A DNA stretch of 16,450 nt, taken from Pseudomonadota bacterium (GTDB lineage: Bacteria > Desulfobacterota > Desulfovibrionia > Desulfovibrionales > Desulfovibrionaceae). Position numbers and translations under genes: made by a program. The notes beneath the pieces were generated by a model. That model saw only the letters and a program-made list of their open reading frames with translations, had not been told where the DNA came from and did no database searches. This document shows, one piece after another, positions 1 to 9,026 of this stretch (positions are counted from its first letter, which is position 1; every line of letters begins with the position of its first letter). The DNA lies in NCBI GenBank assembly GCA_023450535.1, contig JAEXGX010000014.1:1-16450 (forward strand), written 5' to 3'.

Positions 1-195
1 TAAAAACCACACATAAAGTCCCACCAGAATTTTGCCGGGGCGAGGAGCGTAAACCTGAGCTACGGCCAGGGGAAGGCCAAGCAGAAATCCGAGCGACAGC
101 GCGCCAACCACCATGATAATGGTGACGACAGCACCCTGCGCGATATAGGGCAGGGCATTGAATACGGTGATCAGGGAATGCAGAAGTGCGTCCAT
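1..195 (-). CDS. Amino-acid ABC transporter permease, N-terminal part (cut by window edge)
   Basis: The minus strand reads an open frame of 65 codons from ATG at 195 down to base 1, without a stop, so the gene continues outside the window. The protein begins MDALLHSLITVFNALPYIAQ and continues with a long hydrophobic helix rich in V, I, G and L. This matches the first transmembrane segment of polar amino-acid permeases of the HisM/GlnP type, which form the inner-membrane channel of binding-protein-dependent importers. It lies downstream of a periplasmic amino-acid binding protein on the same strand (352-1098), the usual order of such operons. A hairpin with a T-run separates the two, so the permease is probably made in lower amounts than the binding protein. 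No strong Shine-Dalgarno sequence is visible before the ATG. Family assignment rests on context plus one helix. Confidence 0.72.
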   Translation of the reverse strand, partial: MDALLHSLITVFNALPYIAQGAVVTIIMVVGALSLGFLLGLPLAVAQVYAPRPGKILVGLYVWFL

Positions 196-315
196 TGGCT
201 CGGAGGGTTGAAGGTAAGGAAAAAGGAACGGCAAAATGCAAGCTGTTCGCGTATTACCTCGCCAAGCGCGGCTTTGAGAACGCCACAGCGCAAAAAAATG
301 TTGATTTATTCCGGC

Positions 316-345
316 AAAAAGCGCGGGAGGCAATGCCTCCCGCGC
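316..345 (-). terminator. Hairpin with T-run between binding protein and permease
   Basis: A perfect 11-bp inverted repeat (321-331 with 335-345, loop AAT) is followed on the minus strand by five T residues (320-316). It lies just after the binding-protein stop codon at 352. The form is that of an intrinsic terminator. Because the cognate permease follows on the same strand, it probably works as a partial terminator or mRNA-stabilising hairpin that gives excess binding protein over permease. Confidence 0.75.
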
Positions 346-351
346 CAGATG

Positions 352-1098
352 CTACTTTTGCGAGAGATATTTGTCCTGAAGTTCCTTCCAGAACGGATCG
401 GCCTTGAGCTGCTTGTACCCGTCATTGACAAGCTTCTGCAGTTCGGCGTCGTTCTTGCGAAGAGCCACGCCGAAGTCGTCATTGGGCGCGAAGGTGCCCA
501 CGGGCTTAACTGCGCGGCCCATGGCGATGGCGTTGTTGACCGGAGCACTGTCAAGCGCGGCGGCGTCGATGCGCCCATTCAGCAGATCGGCAATGGCCAT
601 GGGCGGGGAATCGTAGGGGCGCAGAGTAAAGGGTAGTTTCTTGTCTTCCTGCAACTGCTCCAGATAGGCATGTTCATTGGTGCCGCGCTGCACACCCAGA
701 CGGATTTTGCTGTTCAGGGCCTGTTCCGCAGTCATGTCGGAATCGTTTTTCACCACGATGAGCTTGGAAATGGTGTAGTATGGTTCGGAGAACGCCACCT
801 GGGCGGCACGCTCGGGGGAGATGCTCATGCCGGAGCAGACCATGTCAATTTTTCCAGCAAGCAGGGCGGGAATGATGCCGTCCCAGTCCATGGGCTGGTG
901 CTTGACTTCAAAGCCCATTTTCTTGGCGATCCAGTTCATGGCTTCAATATCGAAACCAGTGGGGTTGCCGTCCTCTCCCACGTAGGAGAAGGGCGGGTAA
1001 TTGGCGTCGATGCCGTTGACGTAGGTTTTGGCCGAAGCAGGGCTCGACAGAGAGCAGGCGAGGGCCACGCCGAGAAGACAGGCAAGAAGGCGTTTCAT
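352..1098 (-). CDS. Periplasmic amino-acid-binding protein of an ABC importer (SBP_bac_3 family)
   Basis: This 248-residue protein has the usual length of family-3 solute-binding proteins. The start chosen is ATG at 1098. It gives a classic signal peptide (MKRLL, hydrophobic core, ASA cleavage near residue 23) and is preceded by a GAGGAAG ribosome-binding site. The open frame reaches further upstream, but that part does not look like a signal peptide. The mature N-terminus has the family pattern DANYPPFSY followed by a GFDIEA segment. Later come a SPERA segment, whose arginine probably contacts the substrate carboxylate, and SEPYY. It should capture a polar amino acid in the periplasm and deliver it to the permease at 1-195. 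The substrate cannot be read from the sequence. An ATPase gene is not in the window. It is divergent from the V4R gene at 1321. Confidence 0.9.
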   Translation of the reverse strand: MKRLLACLLGVALACSLSSPASAKTYVNGIDANYPPFSYVGEDGNPTGFDIEAMNWIAKKMGFEVKHQPMDWDGIIPALLAGKIDMVCSGMSISPERAAQVAFSEPYYTISKLIVVKNDSDMTAEQALNSKIRLGVQRGTNEHAYLEQLQEDKKLPFTLRPYDSPPMAIADLLNGRIDAAALDSAPVNNAIAMGRAVKPVGTFAPNDDFGVALRKNDAELQKLVNDGYKQLKADPFWKELQDKYLSQK

Positions 1099-1264
1099 GG
1101 TGCTTCCTCGTGGAAAAAAGTGGACAGTCTCGTGGGAACGGGCCGGATGCCGAAACGCCGGGTGCGGCCTGTTCGTGACAAGTTCGAAAAATATGTCAAA
1201 AAAAGGGGTAGCGCAAGGCATTCCCTTCAGCTCCAGGAAAGGAAAATAGGAACGATTCTTGTAT

Positions 1265-1290
1265 ATTGTCCGGTTATATGATAGGACAAT
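1265..1290. promoter_or_regulatory. Inverted repeat ATTGTCC-N12-GGACAAT in a divergent promoter region
   Basis: A perfect 7-bp inverted repeat (1265-1271 and 1284-1290) lies in the 222-bp gap between the divergent binding-protein and V4R genes. On the plus strand its centre contains TATGAT (1277-1282), a good -10 hexamer, but there is no clear -35. On the minus strand TTGTCC and TATACA can be paired at 18-bp spacing across it. The arrangement suits a dimeric repressor or activator site acting on one or both promoters. No regulator is identified and no experiment supports it. Confidence 0.35.
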
Positions 1291-1320
1291 GAAATCGCAC
1301 TTGATCAAAAGGAGAATGCA

Positions 1321-1851
1321 GTGGCCGCAGAAAGACAGTATAAATTCAGCTGGGATTTTATCGGAGATATAGCTTTAGGGCGTCCAAATTTGGGAAATAT
1401 GACGAAAATAGAGGTATATCGTTTGTTCCAGTACACGTTGCGCGATGTTTTGGAGCAAAATTACGGAACGGAAGAAGCGGATCGTCTTTTGTATCAGGCC
1501 GGTTTTCTCGCGGGCAGGGAATTATGTGGAAAATTTGTGGGACATTGCAATTCTCTGGATGAATTCGTAAAAAAGGTTGAAACTCTGCTGATTGAGCTGA
1601 AAATTGGTGTGCTGCGCATTGAAGAAATGGAGCAGGATACAGCGCGTTTTGTCTTGAGCGTGGCCGAAGATCTGGACTGTTCCGGCCTGCCTGACAGAGG
1701 GCACGCCGTGTGCAACTATGACGAAGGTTTCATCGCTGGCTTGCTTGAGTTTCAGACGGGCCGTTCCTTCCGGGTGAAGGAGGTGGACTGCTGGTGTACC
1801 GGTGACCGGACATGCCGTTTCGAGGCCGCGCCCACAGGTGAGAGCGCTTAA
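1321..1851 (+). CDS. V4R (4-vinyl reductase) domain protein, probable small-molecule sensor
   Basis: A 176-residue soluble protein starts at GTG 1321. The site AAAAGGAG ends seven bases upstream, and no in-frame ATG competes. The C-terminal half carries the V4R signature: a CNYDEGFIAG segment (residues 131-140) and a DCWCTGDRTCRF segment (156-167) with conserved cysteines (C131, C157, C159, C165). V4R domains are small ligand-binding folds found in bacteriochlorophyll-related proteins and next to bacterial signalling proteins, where they are thought to sense small molecules or metals. There is no membrane segment or catalytic domain. The next gene, a diguanylate cyclase, starts 16 bases after the stop, so this protein may sense the signal and control the cyclase. 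The cysteines could bind a metal. Domain call firm, ligand unknown. Confidence 0.85.
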   Translation: MAAERQYKFSWDFIGDIALGRPNLGNMTKIEVYRLFQYTLRDVLEQNYGTEEADRLLYQAGFLAGRELCGKFVGHCNSLDEFVKKVETLLIELKIGVLRIEEMEQDTARFVLSVAEDLDCSGLPDRGHAVCNYDEGFIAGLLEFQTGRSFRVKEVDCWCTGDRTCRFEAAPTGESA

Positions 1852-1867
1852 GCAAGGACACCTGAAA

Positions 1868-2845
1868 ATGAATGGAAAACTTCAGCCGGAAAGCGTGGAA
1901 CGGGAAGGTTTGCCACGCGCTACCGAATTGGCCGACAAAGCTGTGCGTGCGGTGGAAGACGCTCTGAATCTGCCGCATCCCACTCCGGCGGATGAAGTCC
2001 TGTTGCGTGACGTGGTGGGATTGAGGGAGCTTCTGGAAGAAATCGCCGCGCTGCGCGAATTCTCTCTTGCCATGTCCAAAGGCGAACTTGATTATACCAC
2101 CCGGTGCAGGGGCGTTGTTATCGGGGCGCTGAAGTCCTTGCAGGCGAATCTGCGCCACCTAACCTGGCAGACCCAGCGCATTGCCGCGGGAGATCTGGAT
2201 GTCCGGGTAAACTTTCTCGGCCAGTTTTCCGATGCGTTTAACAGTATGACCGACCAGTTGAAAGTAACGCTCAAGGAAAAGGACAAGCTTGCCGCCCGCT
2301 ACAAGGATTTGTCCGAGCATGATCCCCTGACCGGACTTTATAACAGAGCGGCCTTTCTGGCGGCAGCCGAGTGCCTTTTGAGCGGTGATATCTGCAAGGA
2401 GCACTGTTCCTCCCTGATCATGGGTGATATTGATTATTTCAAGCGTATCAACGATAAGTTCGGTCACCAGTGCGGTGATGAGGTATTGCGCCGTGTCAGC
2501 AGGCTGTACCAGGACGGCCTGCGGCAGGGAGATATTATCTGCCGTTACGGTGGAGAGGAATTTCTGATTTTTACACCGGGCACTTCCGTCTGTATTGCGA
2601 ACAGGATCGCGCAACGTCTGTGTGATGCGGTGCGCGGACTGCGTATCGTCTGGTACGGAAAGCCTGTGCCCGTTACGGTCAGCTTCGGCGTATGTTCCCT
2701 GCCCCCGGTCGGGGAGGAAGGGGTTACACAGCGCTTTTTGCGAGAGTATATCCAGATTGCCGATCTCAATTTGTACCAGGCCAAGCATGCCGGGCGCGAT
2801 CGGGTTATGTGCACAGAGTGTGACGAAGAGGAAGGTGCGGGCTAA
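1868..2845 (+). CDS. Soluble diguanylate cyclase with HAMP-like region and GGDEF domain
   Basis: The start is taken at ATG 1868, giving 325 residues. It has an AAGGA-type site upstream, and the frame further upstream only overlaps the V4R gene. Residues 1-95 have no recognised domain. Residues 98-131 (QTQRIAAGDLDVRV onward) resemble a HAMP segment, although no transmembrane helix precedes it. The GGDEF domain spans about 148-315: HDPLTGLYNR, metal-binding DIDYFK (D187), and the active-site loop RYGGEEF (GGEEF 228-232). An RQGD motif (219-222) sits where product-inhibition I-sites sit. All parts needed to make cyclic-di-GMP from two GTP are therefore visible, with feedback control. It acts in the cytoplasm, probably co-transcribed with the V4R protein that may gate it. 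Gene 2876-3283 ends in a convergent direction 30 bp away. Confidence 0.92.
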   Translation: MNGKLQPESVEREGLPRATELADKAVRAVEDALNLPHPTPADEVLLRDVVGLRELLEEIAALREFSLAMSKGELDYTTRCRGVVIGALKSLQANLRHLTWQTQRIAAGDLDVRVNFLGQFSDAFNSMTDQLKVTLKEKDKLAARYKDLSEHDPLTGLYNRAAFLAAAECLLSGDICKEHCSSLIMGDIDYFKRINDKFGHQCGDEVLRRVSRLYQDGLRQGDIICRYGGEEFLIFTPGTSVCIANRIAQRLCDAVRGLRIVWYGKPVPVTVSFGVCSLPPVGEEGVTQRFLREYIQIADLNLYQAKHAGRDRVMCTECDEEEGAG

Positions 2846-2875
2846 GCCGAACCGGAAAAATGGACGCGCCGTGCC

Positions 2876-3283
2876 TCAGCTCTCCTGTTCCGTACGCAGC
2901 CATTGCAGCCACAGTGTGCGCTCGCGTGGGCCATCGCCTTCATACAGGTACACACTTTGCCAGGTACCGAGGCAAAGTTCTCCTCTCTCGAACGGCACAA
3001 GCACCGAGGCCCCTAGCAGGCTGCTCCGGATATGGGCGTCGGTATTGCCTTCTCCATGCTTCCAGTTGTGTTCGCGAGGAGCGATTTCACCAAAAAAACG
3101 GATAAGATCCCGTTTGACATCCGGATCCGCCCCTTCATTGATGGTGAGGCCACAGGTGGTATGTGCGCAGAATACCAGAGCCGTGCCGTCCGTCCAGCCG
3201 TAACTGTGCACGGCATCCCGCAGGAGAGGCGTAATATCCAGGATTTCTTCCCGCATACGGGTTTGTATTCGCAATATTTTCAT
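2876..3283 (-). CDS. YjbQ / UPF0047 family protein
   Basis: This 135-residue protein starts at ATG 3283, with AAAGGAA about eight bases upstream. A TTG one codon earlier is less likely. It shows the UPF0047/YjbQ family pattern over its whole length: HTTCGLTINE (41-50), the HGEGNTDAH segment (76-84), a GTWQSVYLYEGDGPRER segment (106-122), and conserved histidines 41, 76 and 84 that probably form a metal site. Escherichia coli YjbQ has weak thiamine-phosphate synthase activity, so databases often call the family 'secondary thiamine-phosphate synthase'. The true role is not settled. The gene follows the exonuclease VII-like gene on the same strand after about 80 bp with no clear terminator, so they may share a transcript. 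Family firm, function open. Confidence 0.9.
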   Translation of the reverse strand: MKILRIQTRMREEILDITPLLRDAVHSYGWTDGTALVFCAHTTCGLTINEGADPDVKRDLIRFFGEIAPREHNWKHGEGNTDAHIRSSLLGASVLVPFERGELCLGTWQSVYLYEGDGPRERTLWLQWLRTEQES

Positions 3284-3365
3284 CAAAAATTCCTTTATGG
3301 TTTGAAAATTTCCCCTTCAGGGAGAGGCAATCCGCACGGCCCCTAGCCACCGGTTGGGGCAGGGA

Positions 3366-4328
3366 CTACAGATAACGGCTCAGGTATATTCCCAGAAGAA
3401 CGCCGATGGCCAGAAATGCCAGGATCAACCCGAAAGATGTTCCCGATTTTTTTCTTTTCGCTTCCTCAAGCTGTTTTTTCAGCCAGTTTTTTTCTTTTGT
3501 TTCGCCCAGCAGCCGTTTAAGCGCCGTCCCTGCGGCAGTGGGCGTTTGGGCACGGGTGTCAGCGAAAAAGTCGGCCAGCGTGACATCCGTGGCATGGCCC
3601 AGACCGAGAATCCGGTACTTGTCCGTTTCATTGAGCGCCCGCAGCACGTTTAGATTATTGAAGGCCTCCAGGCTTTCCTCCGGACCTCCTCCGCGGGCGA
3701 TGACGAGAACCTGCCCTCTGGCCTTTGCTATTGCGGTGCAGATTTCACGGGTGGAAGAAATGGCGACATACTGGATATCAAGTTCATAGCCTTCCTTATT
3801 GAAATCGCCCAGGATATCCTTCAGTGCCGTGCTTCCGTTAAATTTGCTGACAATGATGGAAATGGTATGGACAGACTGGGGAAATTTCCTGCTTTGCAGA
3901 CCATGCCCGTTAATATTCTGTTCTTTCAGAACATACTTGATAAATTCCAGGGACGTCGATGACTGTGACGCATGAGGGGCGTATTCCTCGTCCACATAGC
4001 GCCAGTCTTCAACATCAAAATTAATAAACAAGCCGCCGGATTTTTTCGCCATGCCGATAAAAGGCCGCCCGGCCGCTTCTATGAGAACGCCGTCATCGCA
4101 ACTGAAAAGCTTTTCCGTGTGTCCGAGGGATACTGCCTCCCCGGTATCCGGGCAGCGGAGAATCTTGGCTCCCCAATTGTTTGTTTCCACAATGCCCTGC
4201 AAGCGGAAGTACGGCATATGTTCTTTTGCCGCAGCGGAGAGGACAGCCGTTTGCGCGCATGTCGAAAGAAATTCTCTTGCGTGCGGAATAGGGACAAGAG
4301 GGTAGCTGAATTCGTCTTCCTGAGTCAT
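3366..4328 (-). CDS. Exonuclease VII large subunit (XseA)-like protein with C-terminal membrane anchor
   Basis: The predicted 320-residue protein contains, at about 155-272, the catalytic core of the XseA family: GSTALKDIL (D171), VIARGGG (R212) and GHATDVTLADF (H245, D248), followed by ADTRAQTPTAA. These four residues match those required for nuclease activity in E. coli XseA. The rest is unlike XseA. Residues 1-150 do not show a clear OB-fold, the long coiled coil that binds XseB is reduced to a short charged helix (277-295), and the protein ends in one hydrophobic helix (298-316) with only four residues after it. It therefore looks like a tail-anchored membrane protein. The start ATG 4328 has a poor ribosome-binding site. 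A TTG at 4466 would add 46 residues of non-conserved sequence. No xseB is present. It may be a diverged nuclease or a membrane-bound relative with another role. Confidence 0.78.
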   Translation of the reverse strand: MTQEDEFSYPLVPIPHAREFLSTCAQTAVLSAAAKEHMPYFRLQGIVETNNWGAKILRCPDTGEAVSLGHTEKLFSCDDGVLIEAAGRPFIGMAKKSGGLFINFDVEDWRYVDEEYAPHASQSSTSLEFIKYVLKEQNINGHGLQSRKFPQSVHTISIIVSKFNGSTALKDILGDFNKEGYELDIQYVAISSTREICTAIAKARGQVLVIARGGGPEESLEAFNNLNVLRALNETDKYRILGLGHATDVTLADFFADTRAQTPTAAGTALKRLLGETKEKNWLKKQLEEAKRKKSGTSFGLILAFLAIGVLLGIYLSRYL

Positions 4329-4522
4329 GGTGTAGTCACCCGAAAAAAATATTCCCTGTTTCCATACGGAGAAACGGCAGTTATTGAAGAGACGGCGCTT
4401 GTCGCGCACCTGAGGGATGCACGCATTCCGACATCGCTTATATAAATGGATTTCATGATAAGGCAAACCTTGGGTATCACTTTCCGGCGAAGGGGACTTT
4501 CAATGTCAAAACACGCTTTTTC

Positions 4523-4551
4523 TTGACGGCCGGGACGCAGAAAACTAGATT
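4523..4551 (+). promoter_or_regulatory. Sigma-70-type promoter for the CDF transporter gene
   Basis: TTGACG (4523-4528) and TAGATT (4546-4551) are separated by exactly 17 bp, with five and four matches to the consensus hexamers. Transcription would start near 4558, leaving an untranslated leader of about 80 bases before the GTG at 4640. The 311-bp gap 4329-4639 between the divergent XseA-like and CDF genes holds nothing else that I can support. Confidence 0.5.
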
Positions 4552-4639
4552 TTTCGCGTGTATGCCGCCGTCCGAGGAAAATCCGGAACGTGTCGCATAT
4601 CGCAATCTGTCCTGAGTGTGTCGCTCCTGAGGAGGGTAC

Positions 4640-6169
4640 GTGTTCTATTCCACTGAACAATCAGATTTGACGGCTTCTCCGCAGCCGTCCACACTTCATC
4701 CCTCTACAGCCGCACTGCGGGAACGCCCCGGTCCTTGCGTCGAGGAGGAGGCGAATGCGGCCAAGAGTAAGGCGGCATTGTCCAGTGTGCTGTGGTCGGC
4801 CTTGCTCACCGTGCTCAAGCTTGCGGCGGGCATTTCCACCAACAGTTTGGGCATGCTTTCCGAAGCGTTGCATAGCATGTTGGACTTTGTGGCTGCGGGT
4901 ATTACCTTTTTTGCGGTACGCATCGCCTCTGTGCCTGCGGACAGGCGGCATCCCTTCGGGCATGGCAAGGTGGAGAATCTTTCTGCCCTGGCGGAAACGG
5001 TGCTGCTTTTTATCACCTGTATCTGGATTGTCTGGGAAGCTGTAGAACGCCTGCTGTTTGAGGCCAAACCAGTGGAGCCGAGCTGGTGGGCCTTCGCGGT
5101 GATCATTATTTCTTTGATCGTTGATGTCAGCCGTTCCGCCATGTTGCGCCGGGTGGCAAGGGAGCACAAATCGCAGGCGCTGGAAGCGGACGCGTTGCAT
5201 TTTTCCACGGATATTCTGTCTTCCGCCGTGGTATTGGGTGGCCTGCTCTGCGTTGCCGCAGCCCGTTTTGTGGCCCCGGACAGCCCTGCCTATATCGTCC
5301 TGACCCGGGCCGATGCCGTAGCGGCTCTCGGTGTGGCGGCCATTGTGCTGAGCGTGAGCTGGCGTATGGCTTGCCGAGCCGTAGCCGGGCTTATGGATGG
5401 CGGAACGGAGGCGGAAACACTGCGTGTACAGGAGGCTCTGGCCAGTATGGCTCCAGCCTTCCAGATTCGCCAGGTTCGTGTGCGGGAAAGTGGAGCGCGG
5501 TATTTCGTGGATTTGGTCGCGGCAGTGCCGCCGACATTACGCGTGGACGATGCGCATGAAATCAGCGATATTCTGGAAGAAGTTGTGGCTCAGGTTCTGC
5601 CGGGTGCGGAAACAGTGACGCATTTTGAACCGGATGAAACGGGGCAGCGCGATCTTTACGCAGCAGCCCACCACTTGGCGGCGTTGCACGGGCTGGGCAT
5701 CCACGCTCTGGCCCTGACCATGCTGAATGACGGCCTGCATGCCTTTGTGCATATTGAATTGCCGCCGGACATGGGCTTGCGCGAAGCCCACGCCAAGGTC
5801 TCCGCGTATGAGCGGGACCTTGCCCGCCGGATCGGGGCCGTACATGTTGTTTCGCATATTGAGCCTTCGGAGCGCAATGAGGCGCAGGCTTCGCCGGATG
5901 TACCGACAGGGCGCATACGAATTCTGGAGACGTTGCGTGAAGCCATGTCATGCCACCCTGAATTGGGGCTGGCCTACGACGAGGAGATATGGACGATGGG
6001 CAACCGTACGGAACTTTCTTTCCGCTGCCATACGGACGCAGATGTTACTGTGGCCGAGGCGCACCGCAGGGCAACGCGTCTGGAAGATGAACTGCGCCGC
6101 CGTCTGCCCGGGTTGGGGAGAGTCAGCATCCATGTGGAGCCGGCTTCGTCTGAAGCGGATACGGAATGA
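4640..6169 (+). CDS. Cation diffusion facilitator (CDF) metal transporter with three tandem C-terminal domains
   Basis: A 509-residue inner-membrane protein starts at GTG 4640 behind a strong GAGGAGG site. Residues 43-255 are the six-helix CDF membrane domain: helix 2 has H78 and D82 (EALHSMLD), the conserved HPFGHGKVE loop is at 104-112, and helix 5 has D184, H187 and D191 (EADALHFSTD). The H-D/H-D pattern of the transport site is typical of zinc-exporting members, so export of Zn(II) or a similar ion by proton antiport is likely. CDF proteins are usually near 300 residues with one cytoplasmic ferredoxin-like domain. Here three such units follow each other (about 258-332, 336-410 and 424-503), each ending in a similar hydrophobic strand plus EP motif (HFEPDE, HIEPSE, HVEPAS). 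It has its own promoter and a downstream terminator. Confidence 0.93.
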   Translation: MFYSTEQSDLTASPQPSTLHPSTAALRERPGPCVEEEANAAKSKAALSSVLWSALLTVLKLAAGISTNSLGMLSEALHSMLDFVAAGITFFAVRIASVPADRRHPFGHGKVENLSALAETVLLFITCIWIVWEAVERLLFEAKPVEPSWWAFAVIIISLIVDVSRSAMLRRVAREHKSQALEADALHFSTDILSSAVVLGGLLCVAAARFVAPDSPAYIVLTRADAVAALGVAAIVLSVSWRMACRAVAGLMDGGTEAETLRVQEALASMAPAFQIRQVRVRESGARYFVDLVAAVPPTLRVDDAHEISDILEEVVAQVLPGAETVTHFEPDETGQRDLYAAAHHLAALHGLGIHALALTMLNDGLHAFVHIELPPDMGLREAHAKVSAYERDLARRIGAVHVVSHIEPSERNEAQASPDVPTGRIRILETLREAMSCHPELGLAYDEEIWTMGNRTELSFRCHTDADVTVAEAHRRATRLEDELRRRLPGLGRVSIHVEPASSEADTE

Positions 6170-6176
6170 TGTATCA

Positions 6177-6213
6177 CTGAAAGAGCCGCTCTTTGAAAGA
6201 GCGGCTCTTTCAG
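6177..6213. terminator. Bidirectional terminator between convergent CDF and glycosyltransferase genes
   Basis: Bases 6177-6194 and 6196-6213 are a perfect 18-bp inverted repeat. The realistic fold is a GAGCCGCTC stem extended by A/T pairs around a small loop. It lies eight bases after the CDF stop and 55 bases after the end of the minus-strand glycosyltransferase. The symmetric A-rich/T-rich flanks suggest it ends transcription from both sides, though the T-runs are only three long. Confidence 0.7.
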
Positions 6214-6268
6214 CACCTGCCTGTTGTTTTTCTGGCGGAAGCTATATTGGGATACAAGGTGGAGAGTG

Positions 6269-7384
<1,116 letters not shown>

Positions 7385-7398
7385 ACCGGACAATCCCG

Positions 7399-8502
7399 CT
7401 ATACGTTGAACAGAAAGTGCATGATGTCGCCGTCGCGCACGACGTATTCCTTGCCTTCCACGCGCAGGGTGCCGGTGGCGCGGCAAGCCGCTTCACTTTT
7501 GTGTGCCATATAATCGGCATAACTGATGACTTCAGCCCGGATGAAGCCCTTTTCAAAGTCGGTATGGATCACGCCCGCCGCCTGCGGTCCCTTCCAGCCC
7601 TGTTTGAAGGTCCAGGCCCGCACTTCCTTGGGGCCTGCGGTGAAATAACTGGCCAGCCCCAATGTGTGGTAGCCGGTGCGGATGACGCTGACCAGGCCGC
7701 TTTCGCTTATACCGTAGGAATCGAGCATTTCCTTTTGTTCCGCGTCGGAAAGTCCCTGGAGTTCTTCTTCCAGGCGGGCGCAGATTTTCACCAGCTCCGC
7801 TCCCCGCGAGGCCGCGAGCTGGCGCAGCGCCTGTACGTGGGCATTGTCTTCCGTCAGGCCGTCTTCGTCCACGTTGGCGCAGTAGATCACGGGCTTGGCC
7901 GTAAGCAGAGCCAGTTCGCGCCAGGTCTGGCGGAACGGTTCATTGAGTTCCGGGACTTCGTAGGAAGAGGCGGGTTTGCCCTCGTTCAGATGCGCAAGCA
8001 ATTTCTGACATTCGTCCACAGCCTTGACCAGCTCCCGGTCGCCCTTGATTTGTTTTTGAAGGCGTTCCAGACGTTTCGTCAGGCTTTCAATATCAGCCAG
8101 CAGCAGTTCGGTTTCAATGGTTTCCACATCGCGCAAAGGATCGACACTGCCGTCCACATGGGTGATGTTTTCGTCTTCAAAACAGCGCACAACTTCCACA
8201 ATCGCCGCACATTCGCGGATATTGGCCAGAAACTGATTCCCCAGGCCTTCTCCCTTGCTCGCGCCGCGCACCAGCCCGGCGATGTCAATGAAATCCACGG
8301 TGGCGTAAATGGTCTTGGCGGGCTTGACCAGTTCGGTAAGGGCGTCCACGCGGGCATCCGGCACCGGCACGGTGGCCTTGTTCGGTTCAATGGTGCAGAA
8401 GGGATAGTTAGCGGCCTCGGCGTTCTGCGCCTTGGTCAGGGCGTTGAAAAGCGTGGACTTGCCCACGTTGGGCAGACCGACGATGCCTATGCTCAGTGCC
8501 AT
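7399..8502 (-). CDS. ychF: Ribosome-associated GTPase/ATPase YchF (OLA1 family)
   Basis: A full-length 367-residue protein starts at ATG 8502 with GGAG seven bases upstream. The G1 loop GLPNVGKST (9-17), the switch region DIAGLVRGASKGEGLGNQFL, and NVDE in place of the usual NKxD G4 motif are diagnostic of YchF, which prefers ATP over GTP because of that change. A helical insert follows the G domain, and the C-terminal TGS-like part ends in VVRDGDIMHFLFNV. YchF is a cytoplasmic, nearly universal protein that binds ribosomes and takes part in translation and stress responses. It lies directly upstream of the glycosyltransferase, a partner without obvious functional link. Base composition is that of the core genome. 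No broken motif is seen. Confidence 0.97.
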   Translation of the reverse strand: MALSIGIVGLPNVGKSTLFNALTKAQNAEAANYPFCTIEPNKATVPVPDARVDALTELVKPAKTIYATVDFIDIAGLVRGASKGEGLGNQFLANIRECAAIVEVVRCFEDENITHVDGSVDPLRDVETIETELLLADIESLTKRLERLQKQIKGDRELVKAVDECQKLLAHLNEGKPASSYEVPELNEPFRQTWRELALLTAKPVIYCANVDEDGLTEDNAHVQALRQLAASRGAELVKICARLEEELQGLSDAEQKEMLDSYGISESGLVSVIRTGYHTLGLASYFTAGPKEVRAWTFKQGWKGPQAAGVIHTDFEKGFIRAEVISYADYMAHKSEAACRATGTLRVEGKEYVVRDGDIMHFLFNV

Positions 8503-8654
8503 GCTGTGCTCCGTGCGGAGGGTGTATTAAATAAGGAAAGGAGCAGGACCGCTCCGTCTCGTATTTTTTGGCGAAAATGCGCGCCAAGGCTGAAAATAAG
8601 CAAAAGGGCAGGGGAAGGCAACCTAATTTGCTGTGGGAGACGGCGGCTCTGGTG

Positions 8655-8797
8655 TTGAAAGATGCTGTTGTGCATGGTGTGGGGTATCGAATTTCGTTTT
8701 GTTCGATCTTTTTTATCCTTCCGTCCTCCGGCTGGGACAAGGGGAGTTGTGTCATGGGCGGGCTTCGCCCTCCCCTCCGACACTCCCCCTCCCATTT
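8655..8797 (+). repeat. Diverged intergenic element, copy A
   Basis: This stretch can be aligned with the reverse complement of 9105-9239. Shared blocks in the same order are TGAAA, ATCGAATTTC (8686-8695), TCCTTC, CCTCCGG and a TTCGCCCT/CCCC-rich end. A small stem GTCCT/GGGAC (8723-8727 with 8734-8738) lies at the place of a stem in copy B. Origin and function unknown. Confidence 0.5.
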
Positions 8798-9026
8798 ACT
8801 GGCACACAACCCTTCCCGTATCGTTCTGTCCTGTCTTCTCTGTCCCTTCCCCAGTCCAAGGTATTTCGGACTCCGAAACCATGAAAGTCCGTAACAACAT
8901 AGAAATACGGAAGAAAAATATTTGCACTCCAGACGTTATGCCAAATGCAGCACTTTGGAGCAGTAACGCCTGAGGTTCAAAAAAGCTGGAGCGTCGCCGC
9001 CCCACGAGCAGAGTATTAAACGGCGC

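Noticed and set aside
1176..1199. TGACA-N13-TGTCA and a perfect TTGACA upstream of the binding-protein gene as its promoter
   Set aside because: No acceptable -10 is found at 16-18 bases from the TTGACA, so I did not annotate a promoter here.
3339..3360. GCCCC/GGGGC inverted repeat between the XseA-like and YjbQ genes as a terminator
   Set aside because: The stem is only five bases with an 12-base loop and no T-run follows on the minus strand.
4329..4466. 46-residue N-terminal extension of the XseA-like protein from a TTG codon
   Set aside because: It is rich in basic residues and cysteine without family resemblance. The ATG at 4328 is more likely, though its ribosome-binding site is poor.
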